Assembly: GCF_002813375.1 (NCBI RefSeq)
Contig: NZ_PHUJ01000003.1
Location: forward strand, 5,580,001 to 5,644,000
Length of the DNA: 64,000 bases
Direction of reading: 5' to 3'
Source of the DNA: Pseudonocardia alni
Lineage (GTDB): Bacteria; Actinomycetota; Actinomycetes; Mycobacteriales; Pseudonocardiaceae
Below, piece after piece: positions 55,967 to 64,000 of this stretch (the stretch's first letter is position 1; each line of letters opens with the position of its first letter). A program made the position numbers and the translations under genes. Below the pieces are notes generated by a model. It had not been told where the DNA came from, searched no databases, and saw nothing but the letters and a program-made list of their open reading frames with translations.

Positions 55967-58900
55967 GAGGTACCTCCGACGTCGCGCCCCTCGGGGCCCA
56001 CCAGTTCCAGGAACGCGTCCTCCAGCCGCCCGCGCGGCCCGGCCGCGCTGACCGCGACCCCGCCGGACACCAGCGCGGCGACGGCGTCGGCGCGGGCGGT
56101 GCCGTCGAGGTGGGCGTGCACGACGCCCGGCTGGTCCCCGGTGACGACGTCGGTGACGCCGTCGAGGGCGGCCAGCACGGCCCGGGCCCGGCCGGTGTCG
56201 TCCACGGTGAACGACGAGCCGCCCCCGGCCGCCATCAGCTCGGCGACCGTCCCCGCGGCGACGACCGTGCCGCGGTGCATGACCACGACCTCCGAGCAGG
56301 TCTGCTCCACCTCCGACAGCAGGTGGCTGGACACGAGCACGGTCCGGCCGCCCGCGGCGTAGCGGCGCAGCAGCTCGCGCATCGCGTGGATCTGGGGCGG
56401 GTCGAGCCCGTTGGTGGGCTCGTCGAGGATGAGCAGCTCGGGCAGGCCCAGCATCGCCTGCGCGATCGCGAGGCGCTGCCGCATGCCCTGGGAGTAGGTG
56501 CCGACGCGGCGGTGCACCGAGTCGCCGAGCCCGGCGATCTCCAGCGTCTCCTCCATCCGCGCCTGCTCCGGCGGGCGGCCGGTGGCCTCCCAGTAAAGTC
56601 GCAGGTTCTCCGCGCCCGACAGGTGCGGCAGGAACCCGGGGCCCTCGACGAACGCGCCGATCCGGGACAGCACCGCCGCGCCGGGACGGACGGGGCGACC
56701 GAACGCCGTCATCGTCCCGGCGGTGGGCGCGATCAGGCCCATGAGCATGCGCAGGACGGTCGTCTTGCCGGCGCCGTTCGGGCCGAGCAGGCCGAGCACC
56801 GCACCGCGCGGCACGGTGAACGACACGTCCGACACCGCGGCGAACCCGTTGCGGTAGATCTTCGCCAGCCCGCGGACGACCAGCGGCGGCGCGTCGCCGG
56901 GCACGTCGTCGTCGGAGGGCTCGGTCCGGCGCGACCGCAGCCGCGCCACCAGCCACACCAGGAGTGCCGCGGCCAGCACCGCGGCGATCCCGAGCACCGG
57001 CCACAGCGGAACGGTCCCCGCCGACTCGGTGCGGCCGGGCACCTGGGGCACCGACAGCGCGGTGTCCCCGGCGAGCCCGACCCGCCACACCGCAGGGTCG
57101 GCGCCGGAGTCGTAGCCCTGGTCGGTCGTCGACAGCTGCACCAGCAGGCGGCTGCCCGCCTGCACCGGCGCGACGACGCCGGGCAGCGTCACCGTCGCCT
57201 CGGCGGGGGAGCCGTCGGCGGGGACGGCGATCCGCAGCGGTGCGACGGCGTTGCCCAGCAGCGTGCTGCGCCCGTCGGGGGTGAGCGTGGTGAGCGACGC
57301 GAACAGCACCGCGGTGTCCGGGGCGGGCTGTCCGGCGACCCGCGCGACGCGCACCGTCACCCGCGGCGCCCCGGAGGGCTGCATCGCGTCGGCGACGGGC
57401 GCGGTGAGGAACCGGGCGGACTGGCCCGGCGTCGTCAGGCCGGACAGGCCGCCGAGCGAGCCCAGCGACCCGAGCGCCGAGCCGAGGCCGGGCAGCGACG
57501 TGAGCGCCGACGGGTTCCCGCCCGGTGGGTGGACGACGGTCTGCTCGCCGCCGTCCAGGGGCAGCGCGGTCGTCGGGGCGGGTCCGGAGCCCGCGGTCAG
57601 GCCGGGGTAGGCCCCGGCGAGGACGGTCCGGCCGGTGGGGGTGTCGCCGCGGGTGCGGACGGTGCTGCGGACCTGGTAGGCGAAGGGGGCCTCGGCGAGA
57701 CCACCGGTGGTGCCCTGCGCCGCGGGCAGGCCGCGCAGGTGTTGGTCGAACCAGTCGGCGATGCGGGCGCGGACCTCGGAGTCGGGGCCGCCGCCGTCGT
57801 GGCCGCCGGCGAACCACAGCACCGACACCGGGGTGCCGTTCGCGGCGATCTGGCGGGCGTTCGCGTCGGCCTGGTCGAGGCCGAACAGGGTGTCCTGCTC
57901 GCCCTGGACCAGCAGTGTCGGTGCGGTGATCCGGTCGGTGACGGTCGCGGGGGAGGAGCGGCGGAGCAGCTCGGCCAGCTCCGGGGAGACGCGGCCGGTG
58001 CGGGCGGCCTCGCCGTAGGCGGCGCAGACGTCGCGGGCGAAGCGTCCGCAGATCGGGTCCGGCCCCGGCCGTGACGCGTCCTGTCTCCGGCCGGCGGCCG
58101 CGCCGGTCGCCGTGGCGTCTCCCGGACCGTCCGCGGTCCCGGCGGCGGTGCCCGGTCCCGCGGTGCCGCCGGCGCCGTCCGGCCCGGACACGCCCGCGGT
58201 GCCCGTGCCGGTGCCGTCGGAGGAGGACGCCCCGCCCGAGGACGAGCCGAAACCGCCCCCACCGCCGGAGCCGCCGGAGCCGGAGCCGCCGAGCCCTCCG
58301 GACGAGCCGGCGGCGGCACCCGCCGGTGAGTCCCCGCCCGCGGGCACCCGGCCACCGGAGCCGAAGAACACCCCGGCCCAGCCGCTCTTGAACACCCCGT
58401 CGCCGGCGCCCGCACCGGCCGCGGGCGTGCCCGGCGGCGTCGCACCGGCCGGGACGGCGTTGTTCGGGAACAGCGCCTGGCCCAGGTCGTTCCAGGTGAT
58501 CACCGGCACGATCGCGTCGATCCGCCGGTCGTACCCGGCCAGCAGCAGGGCGAGGCCACCGCCGTAGGACCCGCCGGTCACACCGACGCGGGGGTCGCCG
58601 TCGGCGTCGCGCTGCACGTCGGCGCGCGCGGCGAGGCGGTCCACCAGCCGCGACGCGTCGGCGACCTCGCGGTCGGGGTCGTCCAGCCCGATCGAGCCAC
58701 CGGAGGCGCCGAAACCGCGCGCGGTCCAGGTCTGCACCACGTAGCCGCGGGCGGCGAGCTCGCGGGCGTCGGAGTCGACGGAGGCCTTGCTGCCGCCGAA
58801 GCCGTGCGCCACCAGCACCGCGGGCGCGGGGGAGGCCGCGGTCGCCGAGGCGGGGACGTAGAGCGAGGTGTCCAGGTCGATCGTGCCCGGCTGCCCGGGG

Positions 58901-59094
58901 CCGGCCGGGACGGCGACCTCCTCCTCGCTCACGGCGACCGCGCCGCCGTCGTCGGCCGCCGCGGCGGGCGCCGGCGCGGCGACCGGGACACCGGGTGCGG
59001 CCGACGCGGCCGGGGCGAACGCCAGCACCAGGGCGGCGACCGTCGCCGCCACGATCGGGGTACGGACCCACCGGGTCCGGGGGAGCACGTGCAC
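55963..59094 (-). CDS. Fusion: secreted S15-type hydrolase, membrane helix, ABC ATPase
   Basis: A 1043-residue protein. A signal-anchor (about 10-33) is followed by an exported alpha/beta hydrolase of the CocE/X-Pro dipeptidyl-peptidase kind: AHGFGGSKAS, nucleophile Ser176 in GGSYGGG, Asp401 in QGEQD and His432 in AGGHDGG. A Gly/Ser/Ala-rich insertion (222-345) interrupts it. A beta-rich domain (about 500-690) and a membrane helix (VPLWPVLGIAAVLAAALLVW) follow. A cytoplasmic BcrA-type ABC ATPase ends the chain (about 735-1043; GPNGAGKTTVLRML, YSQGMRQR, LLILDEPTNGLDP). The GTG at 59094 lies seven bases past TAGTTT, hence leaderless. One uninterrupted frame, so a real fusion. Confidence 0.85.
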   Translation of the reverse strand: MHVLPRTRWVRTPIVAATVAALVLAFAPAASAAPGVPVAAPAPAAAADDGGAVAVSEEEVAVPAGPGQPGTIDLDTSLYVPASATAASPAPAVLVAHGFGGSKASVDSDARELAARGYVVQTWTARGFGASGGSIGLDDPDREVADASRLVDRLAARADVQRDADGDPRVGVTGGSYGGGLALLLAGYDRRIDAIVPVITWNDLGQALFPNNAVPAGATPPGTPAAGAGAGDGVFKSGWAGVFFGSGGRVPAGGDSPAGAAAGSSGGLGGSGSGGSGGGGGFGSSSGGASSSDGTGTGTAGVSGPDGAGGTAGPGTAAGTADGPGDATATGAAAGRRQDASRPGPDPICGRFARDVCAAYGEAARTGRVSPELAELLRRSSPATVTDRITAPTLLVQGEQDTLFGLDQADANARQIAANGTPVSVLWFAGGHDGGGPDSEVRARIADWFDQHLRGLPAAQGTTGGLAEAPFAYQVRSTVRTRGDTPTGRTVLAGAYPGLTAGSGPAPTTALPLDGGEQTVVHPPGGNPSALTSLPGLGSALGSLGSLGGLSGLTTPGQSARFLTAPVADAMQPSGAPRVTVRVARVAGQPAPDTAVLFASLTTLTPDGRSTLLGNAVAPLRIAVPADGSPAEATVTLPGVVAPVQAGSRLLVQLSTTDQGYDSGADPAVWRVGLAGDTALSVPQVPGRTESAGTVPLWPVLGIAAVLAAALLVWLVARLRSRRTEPSDDDVPGDAPPLVVRGLAKIYRNGFAAVSDVSFTVPRGAVLGLLGPNGAGKTTVLRMLMGLIAPTAGTMTAFGRPVRPGAAVLSRIGAFVEGPGFLPHLSGAENLRLYWEATGRPPEQARMEETLEIAGLGDSVHRRVGTYSQGMRQRLAIAQAMLGLPELLILDEPTNGLDPPQIHAMRELLRRYAAGGRTVLVSSHLLSEVEQTCSEVVVMHRGTVVAAGTVAELMAAGGGSSFTVDDTGRARAVLAALDGVTDVVTGDQPGVVHAHLDGTARADAVAALVSGGVAVSAAGPRGRLEDAFLELVGPEGRDVGGTS

Positions 59095-59328
59095 GTCATC
59101 GAAACTACGCAGATCGCCGCGACCGCGTCGCCGGGCGGCGGGTGCGTCCCGCCACGCCCGCCGCACGGCACCGGTCCGGCACGGGAACCGGCACCGGCCC
59201 CGGCGAACCGGGCACCCGGGATGAATGCCGCACCAACGGCGCGTGACCCCCGGGTGTCGCCGGGCGTTCACCCGACGTTCCGCCGTGCAACGCCGACCGG
59301 AAGCCGTGGCCCGGCACCGTCACCGGGT

Positions 59329-61023
59329 GTGAGCGTCAACCCCACCGGAGAGACCCCCGGCGTCGGTGTCCCGCGGGCACTCGCCGTCGACATGACGATC
59401 GCCGACCAGCAGGACTGGCTCGCCGCCTTCCTGCGACGCCACCCCGTCAGCCGGCGCACCGCGCTGCGCGGCGGCGCCGGAGTCCTGGCGACGCTCGCGG
59501 CGTCCGGGTCGTCCTGGGCGCGCGGGGTGGCCGCGGCCGCCGCACCCGCGCCGGTCACCGTCGTCGGACGGCACCTGGCCTACGGGCCCGACCCGGCCCG
59601 CTCGATGTCGTTCTCCGGGGAGCTGACCGCGGCCCCGCCGCCCGGCCGGATGGTCGTCGACGTCGGCACCGACTCCGGGTTCGGGCTCACCCTCCCGGTG
59701 CAGGTCCGCCCCCTGGAGAGCCTCGTCCCGCAGGTCGACGGCAGCATCCGCGGCACCCGCCAGTGGTTCGCCCACGCCCGCGCCGACGGCCTCGCCCCCG
59801 GCAGCTGCTACGTCTACCGGTTCCGCATCGAGGGTCCCGGCGGAACGACGACGACCACCGCCACCAGCACGTTCCGGACGGCCGCACCCCGCGGCACCCG
59901 GCACCGGTTCACCTTCACCGCCTTCGCCGACCAGGGCGTGAGCACCGGTGGGGAGCCGAACCACTACAAGCCCGACGACACCCACCGCAGCCCGGCGCCC
60001 GCGGAGGCGCTGACCGCGCTCGTCGCCGCGGAGGCACCCGCGTTCCACCTGCTCGCCGGCGACATCTGCTACGCCGACCCCTCCGGCGCCGGCAGGCCCG
60101 TCCGCAACGGCGCCCCGCAGGACGACGAGGCCCACGACAGCTTCGACCCCACCGTCTGGAGCACCTACTTCGCCGCGATCGAACGCTCGGCCGCGTCGAC
60201 CCCGTGGATGTTCGCCACCGGCAACCACGACATGGAGGCGCTCTACGACCTGAACCGGGCCGACGGCCCCGCGCACGGCTACGCCGGTCACGCCGCCCGG
60301 CTCGCGCTGCCCGGGACCGGCCCCCGCGGCTGCCCCTCGGTGTACGCGTTCACCCACGGCACCGTCGGGGTCGTCAGCGTGGACGCCAACGACCTCTCCA
60401 CCGAGATCCCGACCAACGCCGGCTACTCCGGCGGGACCCAGCTGACCTGGCTGGAGCGGACCCTGGCCGGCTGGCGCGCCGACCCGGACATCGAGTGGAT
60501 CGTGCTGTTCTTCCACCACTGCGCGTTCGCCACCTCGGGCTCGCACGCCTCCGACGCCGGGGTGCGACGGGCGCTGGCGCCGCTGTGCGACCGCTACCGG
60601 GTCGACCTGTGCGTGCAGGGCCACAACCACCAGTACGAGCGCACCGACCCCATCCGCGACGGCCGCCCCACCCGCCCGGCCCCGGACCGCTCCACCGTCC
60701 ACCCGGAGACCGACGGCACCACCTATGTCTGCGTCGGCTCCGGCGGACGGCCCCGCTACCGCTGGCAGCCCGGCGAGACCGACAGCGTCCGCGGCCACGA
60801 GACCGAGCAGGCGCCGGTCACGAGCTTCCTGGCCGGCCCCGACGACCAGAAGCAGGCCGAGACCGTCACCTGGTCGCGGACCCGCTACCTCGGCTACGCC
60901 TACCTGCGCTGCGCGGTGGCCCCCGGTTCCGGCGGCACCGACTCCCGTCTCGTCGTGCACGCGATCACCGACCTCGGCGAGGAGATCGACATGGTCCGGC
61001 TCAGCCGTCGCGCGCGCCGCTGA
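59329..61023 (+). CDS. Tat-exported purple-acid-phosphatase-like enzyme
   Basis: A 564-residue metallophosphatase. A twin-arginine signal (VSRRTALRGGAGVLATLAAS) leads to an Fn3-like N-terminal domain and a catalytic domain. Purple acid phosphatase ligands can be seen: DxG in FADQG, GDxxY in AGDICYAD, GNHD in TGNHDM, the HH in LFFHHCAF and GHxH in QGHNHQYER. It should hydrolyse phosphomonoesters outside the cell, with a two-metal centre loaded before export. The GTG at 59329 is used; the ATG at 59392 would put the RR at residues 22-23 and is also credible. Divergent from the hydrolase-ABC operon. Confidence 0.85.
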   Translation: MSVNPTGETPGVGVPRALAVDMTIADQQDWLAAFLRRHPVSRRTALRGGAGVLATLAASGSSWARGVAAAAAPAPVTVVGRHLAYGPDPARSMSFSGELTAAPPPGRMVVDVGTDSGFGLTLPVQVRPLESLVPQVDGSIRGTRQWFAHARADGLAPGSCYVYRFRIEGPGGTTTTTATSTFRTAAPRGTRHRFTFTAFADQGVSTGGEPNHYKPDDTHRSPAPAEALTALVAAEAPAFHLLAGDICYADPSGAGRPVRNGAPQDDEAHDSFDPTVWSTYFAAIERSAASTPWMFATGNHDMEALYDLNRADGPAHGYAGHAARLALPGTGPRGCPSVYAFTHGTVGVVSVDANDLSTEIPTNAGYSGGTQLTWLERTLAGWRADPDIEWIVLFFHHCAFATSGSHASDAGVRRALAPLCDRYRVDLCVQGHNHQYERTDPIRDGRPTRPAPDRSTVHPETDGTTYVCVGSGGRPRYRWQPGETDSVRGHETEQAPVTSFLAGPDDQKQAETVTWSRTRYLGYAYLRCAVAPGSGGTDSRLVVHAITDLGEEIDMVRLSRRARR

Positions 61024-61114
61024 ACCGGACACACAGGACGACTTCCGGCCCCGACCGGGTGCCCTGGGTCACCCCGACTCGCCATGCAACGGACCAGGGA
61101 GGACACTTCACCTA

Positions 61115-61249
61115 CCGCAGGGGAGTATCCCTACCGCGGTGGTGTCGTCAGCACGGTGTCGTCGCGAGCGTGGTTCGCGAGCGGACCCGGCACCACCGGC
61201 CACACCCGGCAGCCGCAGGAACGGGCTGCCGTGGCGGGAGAGACCTCGG
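61115..61249 (+). promoter_or_regulatory. Candidate yybP-ykoY (Mn2+) riboswitch
   Basis: The 260-base leader of terC holds AGGGGAGTA (61119-61127) and, 110 bases on, GAGAGACCTCGGG. These match the conserved 5' and 3' strands of the yybP-ykoY manganese riboswitch. The closing stem pairs CCG(C)AGG (61115-61121) with CCTCGG (61244-61249). Between them are two hairpin-capable arms. Regulation of TerC-family genes by this riboswitch is well known. The platform between 61250 and the GTG at 61284 contains the GGAGG ribosome site, so translational control is plausible. Confidence 0.72.
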
Positions 61250-61283
61250 GCTGTCTGATGCTGCCCTGGTCTGGAGGAACTTC

Positions 61284-62378
61284 GTGAACGTGCCCCTGTG
61301 GGTCTGGCTGGTCACCATCATCGGATTCGTGCTGGTGATCGGCGCGGACCTGTGGCTCAACGACCACAAGCCGCACGCCGTGACCCTGGGTGAGGTCACC
61401 CGCTGGGTCGTCTTCTACGTGGTGCTGGCCGTCGCGTTCGGCTGCGGGGTCTGGTTCTTCTCCGGCGGCACCTACGCCGGCGAGTTCTTCGCCGGCTACC
61501 TGACCGAGTACTCGTTGTCGGTCGACAACCTGTTCGTCTTCCTCATCATCATGTCCGCGTTCAAGGTGCCGGTCCTCCACCAGCACCGGGTGCTGCTGGT
61601 CGGCATCGTGATCGCGCTGATCATGCGGAGCATCTTCATCGCCGCGGGCGCGGCGGTCATCGACCGCTTCAGCTGGGTGTTCTTCCTCTTCGCCGCGTTC
61701 CTCGTCTACACCGCCGTCTCGCTGGTCAAGCAGGCTGCCGGCGGCGACGACGAGGAGTGGAAGGAGGGCCGGGTCCTGCAGTGGGTCCGCAAGGCCTTCC
61801 CGGTCACCGACGACTACCACGGCGCCAAGACCACCGTGAAGATCGACGGCAAGCGCTGGCTGACCCCGATGCTGATCGTGATGATCGCCATCGGCGTCAC
61901 CGACATCATGTTCGCCCTGGACTCGATCCCGGCGATCTTCGGCCTCACCCAGGAGCCCTACCTCGTCTTCACCGCGAACGCGTTCGCGCTGATGGGGCTG
62001 CGCCAGCTCTACTTCCTGCTCGGCGGGCTGCTCAACAAGCTCGTCTTCCTGTCCTACGGCCTCGCGGTGCTGCTCGCCTTCATCGGCGTCAAGCTCGCCC
62101 TGCACGCCCTGCACGAGAACGAGCTGCCCTTCATCAACGGCGGGCAGCCGGTGCCTGTCCCCGAGGTCGGGATCGGACTCTCGCTCGGCGTCATCGTCGG
62201 CGTCCTCGCGGTCACCACGGTCGCCAGCCTCGTCGCGGTCCGGATGAAGCCCGAGCTGGCCGAGCAGGGCAGCGGGATCACCGCGCCGCCGCTGGCCCGC
62301 ACCAAGGAGGAGGCCGCGCGGATCGAGGCCCAGGACGAGCAGGCCGACCACCGGGTGAGCGCGCCCCCGCGCGACTGA
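61284..62378 (+). CDS. TerC-family membrane protein (putative Mn2+ exporter)
   Basis: A 364-residue TerC protein with about nine helices. The conserved acidic sites are in LSVDNLFVFLIIMSAF and TDIMFALDSIPAIFG, and NAFALMGLRQLYFLLGG is typical. TerC/Alx relatives export manganese, at times loading exported metalloenzymes. The candidate Mn riboswitch upstream supports this role here. The GTG follows GGAGG. The C-terminal 60 residues are polar. Its upstream neighbour encodes a secreted metalloenzyme. Confidence 0.92.
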   Translation: MNVPLWVWLVTIIGFVLVIGADLWLNDHKPHAVTLGEVTRWVVFYVVLAVAFGCGVWFFSGGTYAGEFFAGYLTEYSLSVDNLFVFLIIMSAFKVPVLHQHRVLLVGIVIALIMRSIFIAAGAAVIDRFSWVFFLFAAFLVYTAVSLVKQAAGGDDEEWKEGRVLQWVRKAFPVTDDYHGAKTTVKIDGKRWLTPMLIVMIAIGVTDIMFALDSIPAIFGLTQEPYLVFTANAFALMGLRQLYFLLGGLLNKLVFLSYGLAVLLAFIGVKLALHALHENELPFINGGQPVPVPEVGIGLSLGVIVGVLAVTTVASLVAVRMKPELAEQGSGITAPPLARTKEEAARIEAQDEQADHRVSAPPRD

Positions 62379-62405
62379 GACCCACGCTCCCCGGCGGGCA
62401 GTCCT

Positions 62406-62444
62406 CCGCCCCGGCGTCCGGTTCCCCATCGGACACCGGGGCGG
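62406..62444 (+). terminator. terC terminator hairpin
   Basis: A 15-bp stem with one mismatch (62406-62420 with 62430-62444) and a 9-base loop shortly after the terC stop. The exchanger gene downstream therefore likely has its own promoter in 62445-62570. Confidence 0.7.
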
Positions 62445-62580
62445 ACCCGTGTCCGGCGCTGCTCGGCGCGCCGTGCCTGTGACCTGCGGAGACGATGGCG
62501 TCTGCCGTGTCAAGTGTTGCATCGGCAGGTGATCCCGTTCACGATCAGTTGATCCTGGCATCGTAGCGAGGGGCTGATGC

Positions 62581-63687
62581 ATGATCCCGGTGATCGAATT
62601 CGTTCTGGGTGTCGCCGTGCTGGTCTACAGCGCGGAGAAGCTCATCGGCTATCTGGTCGGGGTGGCGAGCCGGTGGGCGATCTCGCTGTTCCTGATCGCC
62701 GTCGTCTTCACCGGGATCGAGTTCGACGATCTCGCGTTCGGCGTCGTGCTCAACATGGAGGACCTCAGCGACGTCGCGCTCGGCGCCGTCATCGGCACCA
62801 CGATCGCGCTGACCGGCGTCGTGCTGGCGCTCGCCGCGATCATCGCGCCGACCCGCGTCGAGGTCCCGCGCGACTACCTCGCGCTCTACGTCGCCGCTCC
62901 GGTGGTGATGTTCCTGCTCGCGCTCGGCGGGCTGCTCACCGCCGGCACCGGCGTCGTGCTGATCCTGTTGTTCGTCGCCTTCGTCGGCTGGATCGCCTAC
63001 CGCGAGTACTCGGCCCGGCGGCCCGTCTGGCGCAACGCTGAGGTCTACGAGCAGCTGGAGAAGGCCGGTGTCGGCGCGGGCGGGACCGCGACGGCGTCGG
63101 CCGGGTCGGGTGGGCCTGGTGGTCCGCCCCGGGCCGACGCGGCCACCGGACCGCCCGGCTTCCGGCTGCCCGAGGACCTGCGCGTCGACGACGGCTTCCT
63201 CGCCGCGCGCGCACAGCCGCCCGGCCGGACGATCCTGTTCGCCGTGATCGCGCTGATCGGGCTCGTCGTCGGCGCGCTGATCGCCGGGCAGGGCACCGAG
63301 GGCATCCTCGAGACCTGGGCGATCAGCGGCACGGTCTTCGGGGTCACGATCGCGACCCTGGCCCTGTCGCTGGAGGACCTCCTGATCACCGTCGAGCCCG
63401 CCCGCCGCGGCGCGCCGGAGATCGCCGTCGCCAACGTCCTGGGCAGCGTCGTGTTCTCGGTGACCGGCAAGCTCGGGGTGATCCTGCTGGTCGGCGGGGC
63501 GATCGTGGTCGACCCGACGGCCCTGGTCTGGCACCTGCCCGTGCTGCTCGCGCTCACCGTGCTCTCCGCGGTGTTCCTCGGAACCGGGCGGATCCGCCGC
63601 TGGCACGGCGTGGTGCTGCTCGCGCTCTACATCGCCTACTTCGTCATCAGCCTCACCGTCTTCGGCGGCGTCCCCGTCGACGACTGA
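62581..63687 (+). CDS. Cation/calcium exchanger family (CaCA) antiporter
   Basis: A 368-residue membrane protein with two repeated halves. The alpha repeats read EFDDLAFGVVLNMEDLSD with GTTIALTGVVLALA, and ATLALSLEDLLITVEPARRG with ANVLGSVVFSVTGK. They carry acidic residues where Na+/Ca2+ and Ca2+/H+ exchangers bind the ion. A cytoplasmic Gly/Ala-rich loop (about 160-210) joins the halves. It should expel Ca2+ or another divalent ion. Strikingly rich in acidic residues in the pore motifs. The ATG follows GAGGGGC. Placed between terC and the Asp-rich small gene. Confidence 0.82.
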   Translation: MIPVIEFVLGVAVLVYSAEKLIGYLVGVASRWAISLFLIAVVFTGIEFDDLAFGVVLNMEDLSDVALGAVIGTTIALTGVVLALAAIIAPTRVEVPRDYLALYVAAPVVMFLLALGGLLTAGTGVVLILLFVAFVGWIAYREYSARRPVWRNAEVYEQLEKAGVGAGGTATASAGSGGPGGPPRADAATGPPGFRLPEDLRVDDGFLAARAQPPGRTILFAVIALIGLVVGALIAGQGTEGILETWAISGTVFGVTIATLALSLEDLLITVEPARRGAPEIAVANVLGSVVFSVTGKLGVILLVGGAIVVDPTALVWHLPVLLALTVLSAVFLGTGRIRRWHGVVLLALYIAYFVISLTVFGGVPVDD

Positions 63688-63706
63688 GCACCCGCAGGGA
63701 GGGACG

Positions 63707-63940
63707 ATGCTCACCAAGAACCGGATGTCCGCGGCGCTCGCCGTCGTGGCCGCCGTGATCGGCCTGGTCCTCGTGTTCGGCACGGGCGAGGGCGCCCGCG
63801 ACGACGATGACGACGACGCGGGCGGCCCGCCGGCGGTCACGCAGATGGACGACGACGACCGGCAGCCGCCGGCCGTCCCGGCGCAGCAGGACCCGGCGCC
63901 GGGGCAGCAGCAGCAGCCCGACGACGATGACGACGACTGA
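63707..63940 (+). CDS. Small Asp-rich one-helix membrane protein
   Basis: A 77-residue protein: a short basic start, one membrane or signal helix (about 8-26, SAALAVVAAVIGLVLVFG), then a disordered outside tail with three Asp runs (DDDDDD at 32-37, DDDD near 48, DDDDDD at the C-terminus) separated by Pro/Gln stretches. A good GGAGGG site lies before the ATG, and it starts 20 bases after the exchanger stop, so it is probably co-transcribed. Poly-Asp outside the membrane suggests low-affinity Ca2+ or Mn2+ binding. No known family recognised. Confidence 0.7.
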   Translation: MLTKNRMSAALAVVAAVIGLVLVFGTGEGARDDDDDDAGGPPAVTQMDDDDRQPPAVPAQQDPAPGQQQQPDDDDDD

Positions 63941-63947
63941 GGAGGCG

Positions 63948-64000
63948 CTACAGGTGGTGCAGCACGACGTCGTCGATGCGGCCGTCGTGCAGGGTCAGCG
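63948..64000 (-). CDS. C-terminal end of a gene cut by the window edge
   Basis: Seventeen codons ending in a TAG at 63950-63948 read LTLHDGRIDDVVLHHL before the stop. The LTLHDGRI stretch is common at the end of ABC ATPases of the MacB/LolD type, but this is too short to assign. It converges on the Asp-rich small gene. Confidence 0.4.
   Translation of the reverse strand, partial: LTLHDGRIDDVVLHHL

Overview
The window is about 64 kb of very GC-rich DNA with strong G/C at codon third positions, many GTG and some TTG starts, and many leaderless-looking starts. It reads as chromosome of a high-GC actinobacterium. Gene order and protein features fit the Pseudonocardiales (a Pseudonocardia-like organism), but this is inference. 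No insertion sequence, phage, integrase, rRNA operon or CRISPR array was seen.

Layout. 1-16 kb is accessory: a cut-off oligosaccharide flippase, two tandem FAD monooxygenases of the salicylyl/anthraniloyl-CoA type, an APC amino-acid permease, a secreted beta-lactamase-like protein, a ClpC-like unfoldase, a leaderless CDF metal exporter with a dyad over its promoter, two alpha/beta hydrolases, a single-chain ABC exporter and a CHRD protein. 16-33 kb is a conserved actinobacterial block that follows the order of M. tuberculosis Rv2703 to Rv2689: sigA, suhB-like, cei, DUF4193, DUF3093/dut, DUF3710, OB-fold protein, DUF3159, two TrkA proteins, a KimA-like permease and a TRAM RNA methyltransferase. 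It ends with a phosphoesterase and an unusual tRNA with anticodon CAA. A phosphotransferase gene is inserted beside cei, and no ppgK lies beside sigA.

33-51 kb holds pdtaR, a complete branched-chain amino-acid ABC system (livK, then livHMGF on the opposite strand), a thioesterase, carbonic anhydrase and a methyltransferase. It then follows the rpsA, coaE, DUF402, uvrB order of Rv1630-Rv1633, interrupted by a lipoprotein and an ECF sigma/membrane-protein pair. 51-64 kb is accessory again: a GT87 mannosyltransferase, a GAF regulator beside an acetoin/diacetyl reductase, an operon whose first protein joins a secreted hydrolase to an ABC ATPase, a Tat-exported purple-acid-phosphatase-like enzyme, and a metal-homeostasis group. 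That group is a yybP-ykoY-type Mn riboswitch candidate, TerC, a cation/Ca exchanger and a tiny Asp-rich membrane protein.

Most notable are the riboswitch/TerC/exchanger/Asp-rich group, the hydrolase-ABC fusion, the class-I-shaped tRNA with a Leu anticodon, eleven genes with TANNNT placed for leaderless transcription (two of them divergent with overlapping -10 boxes), and the DUF3710 protein with a 760-residue disordered tail.
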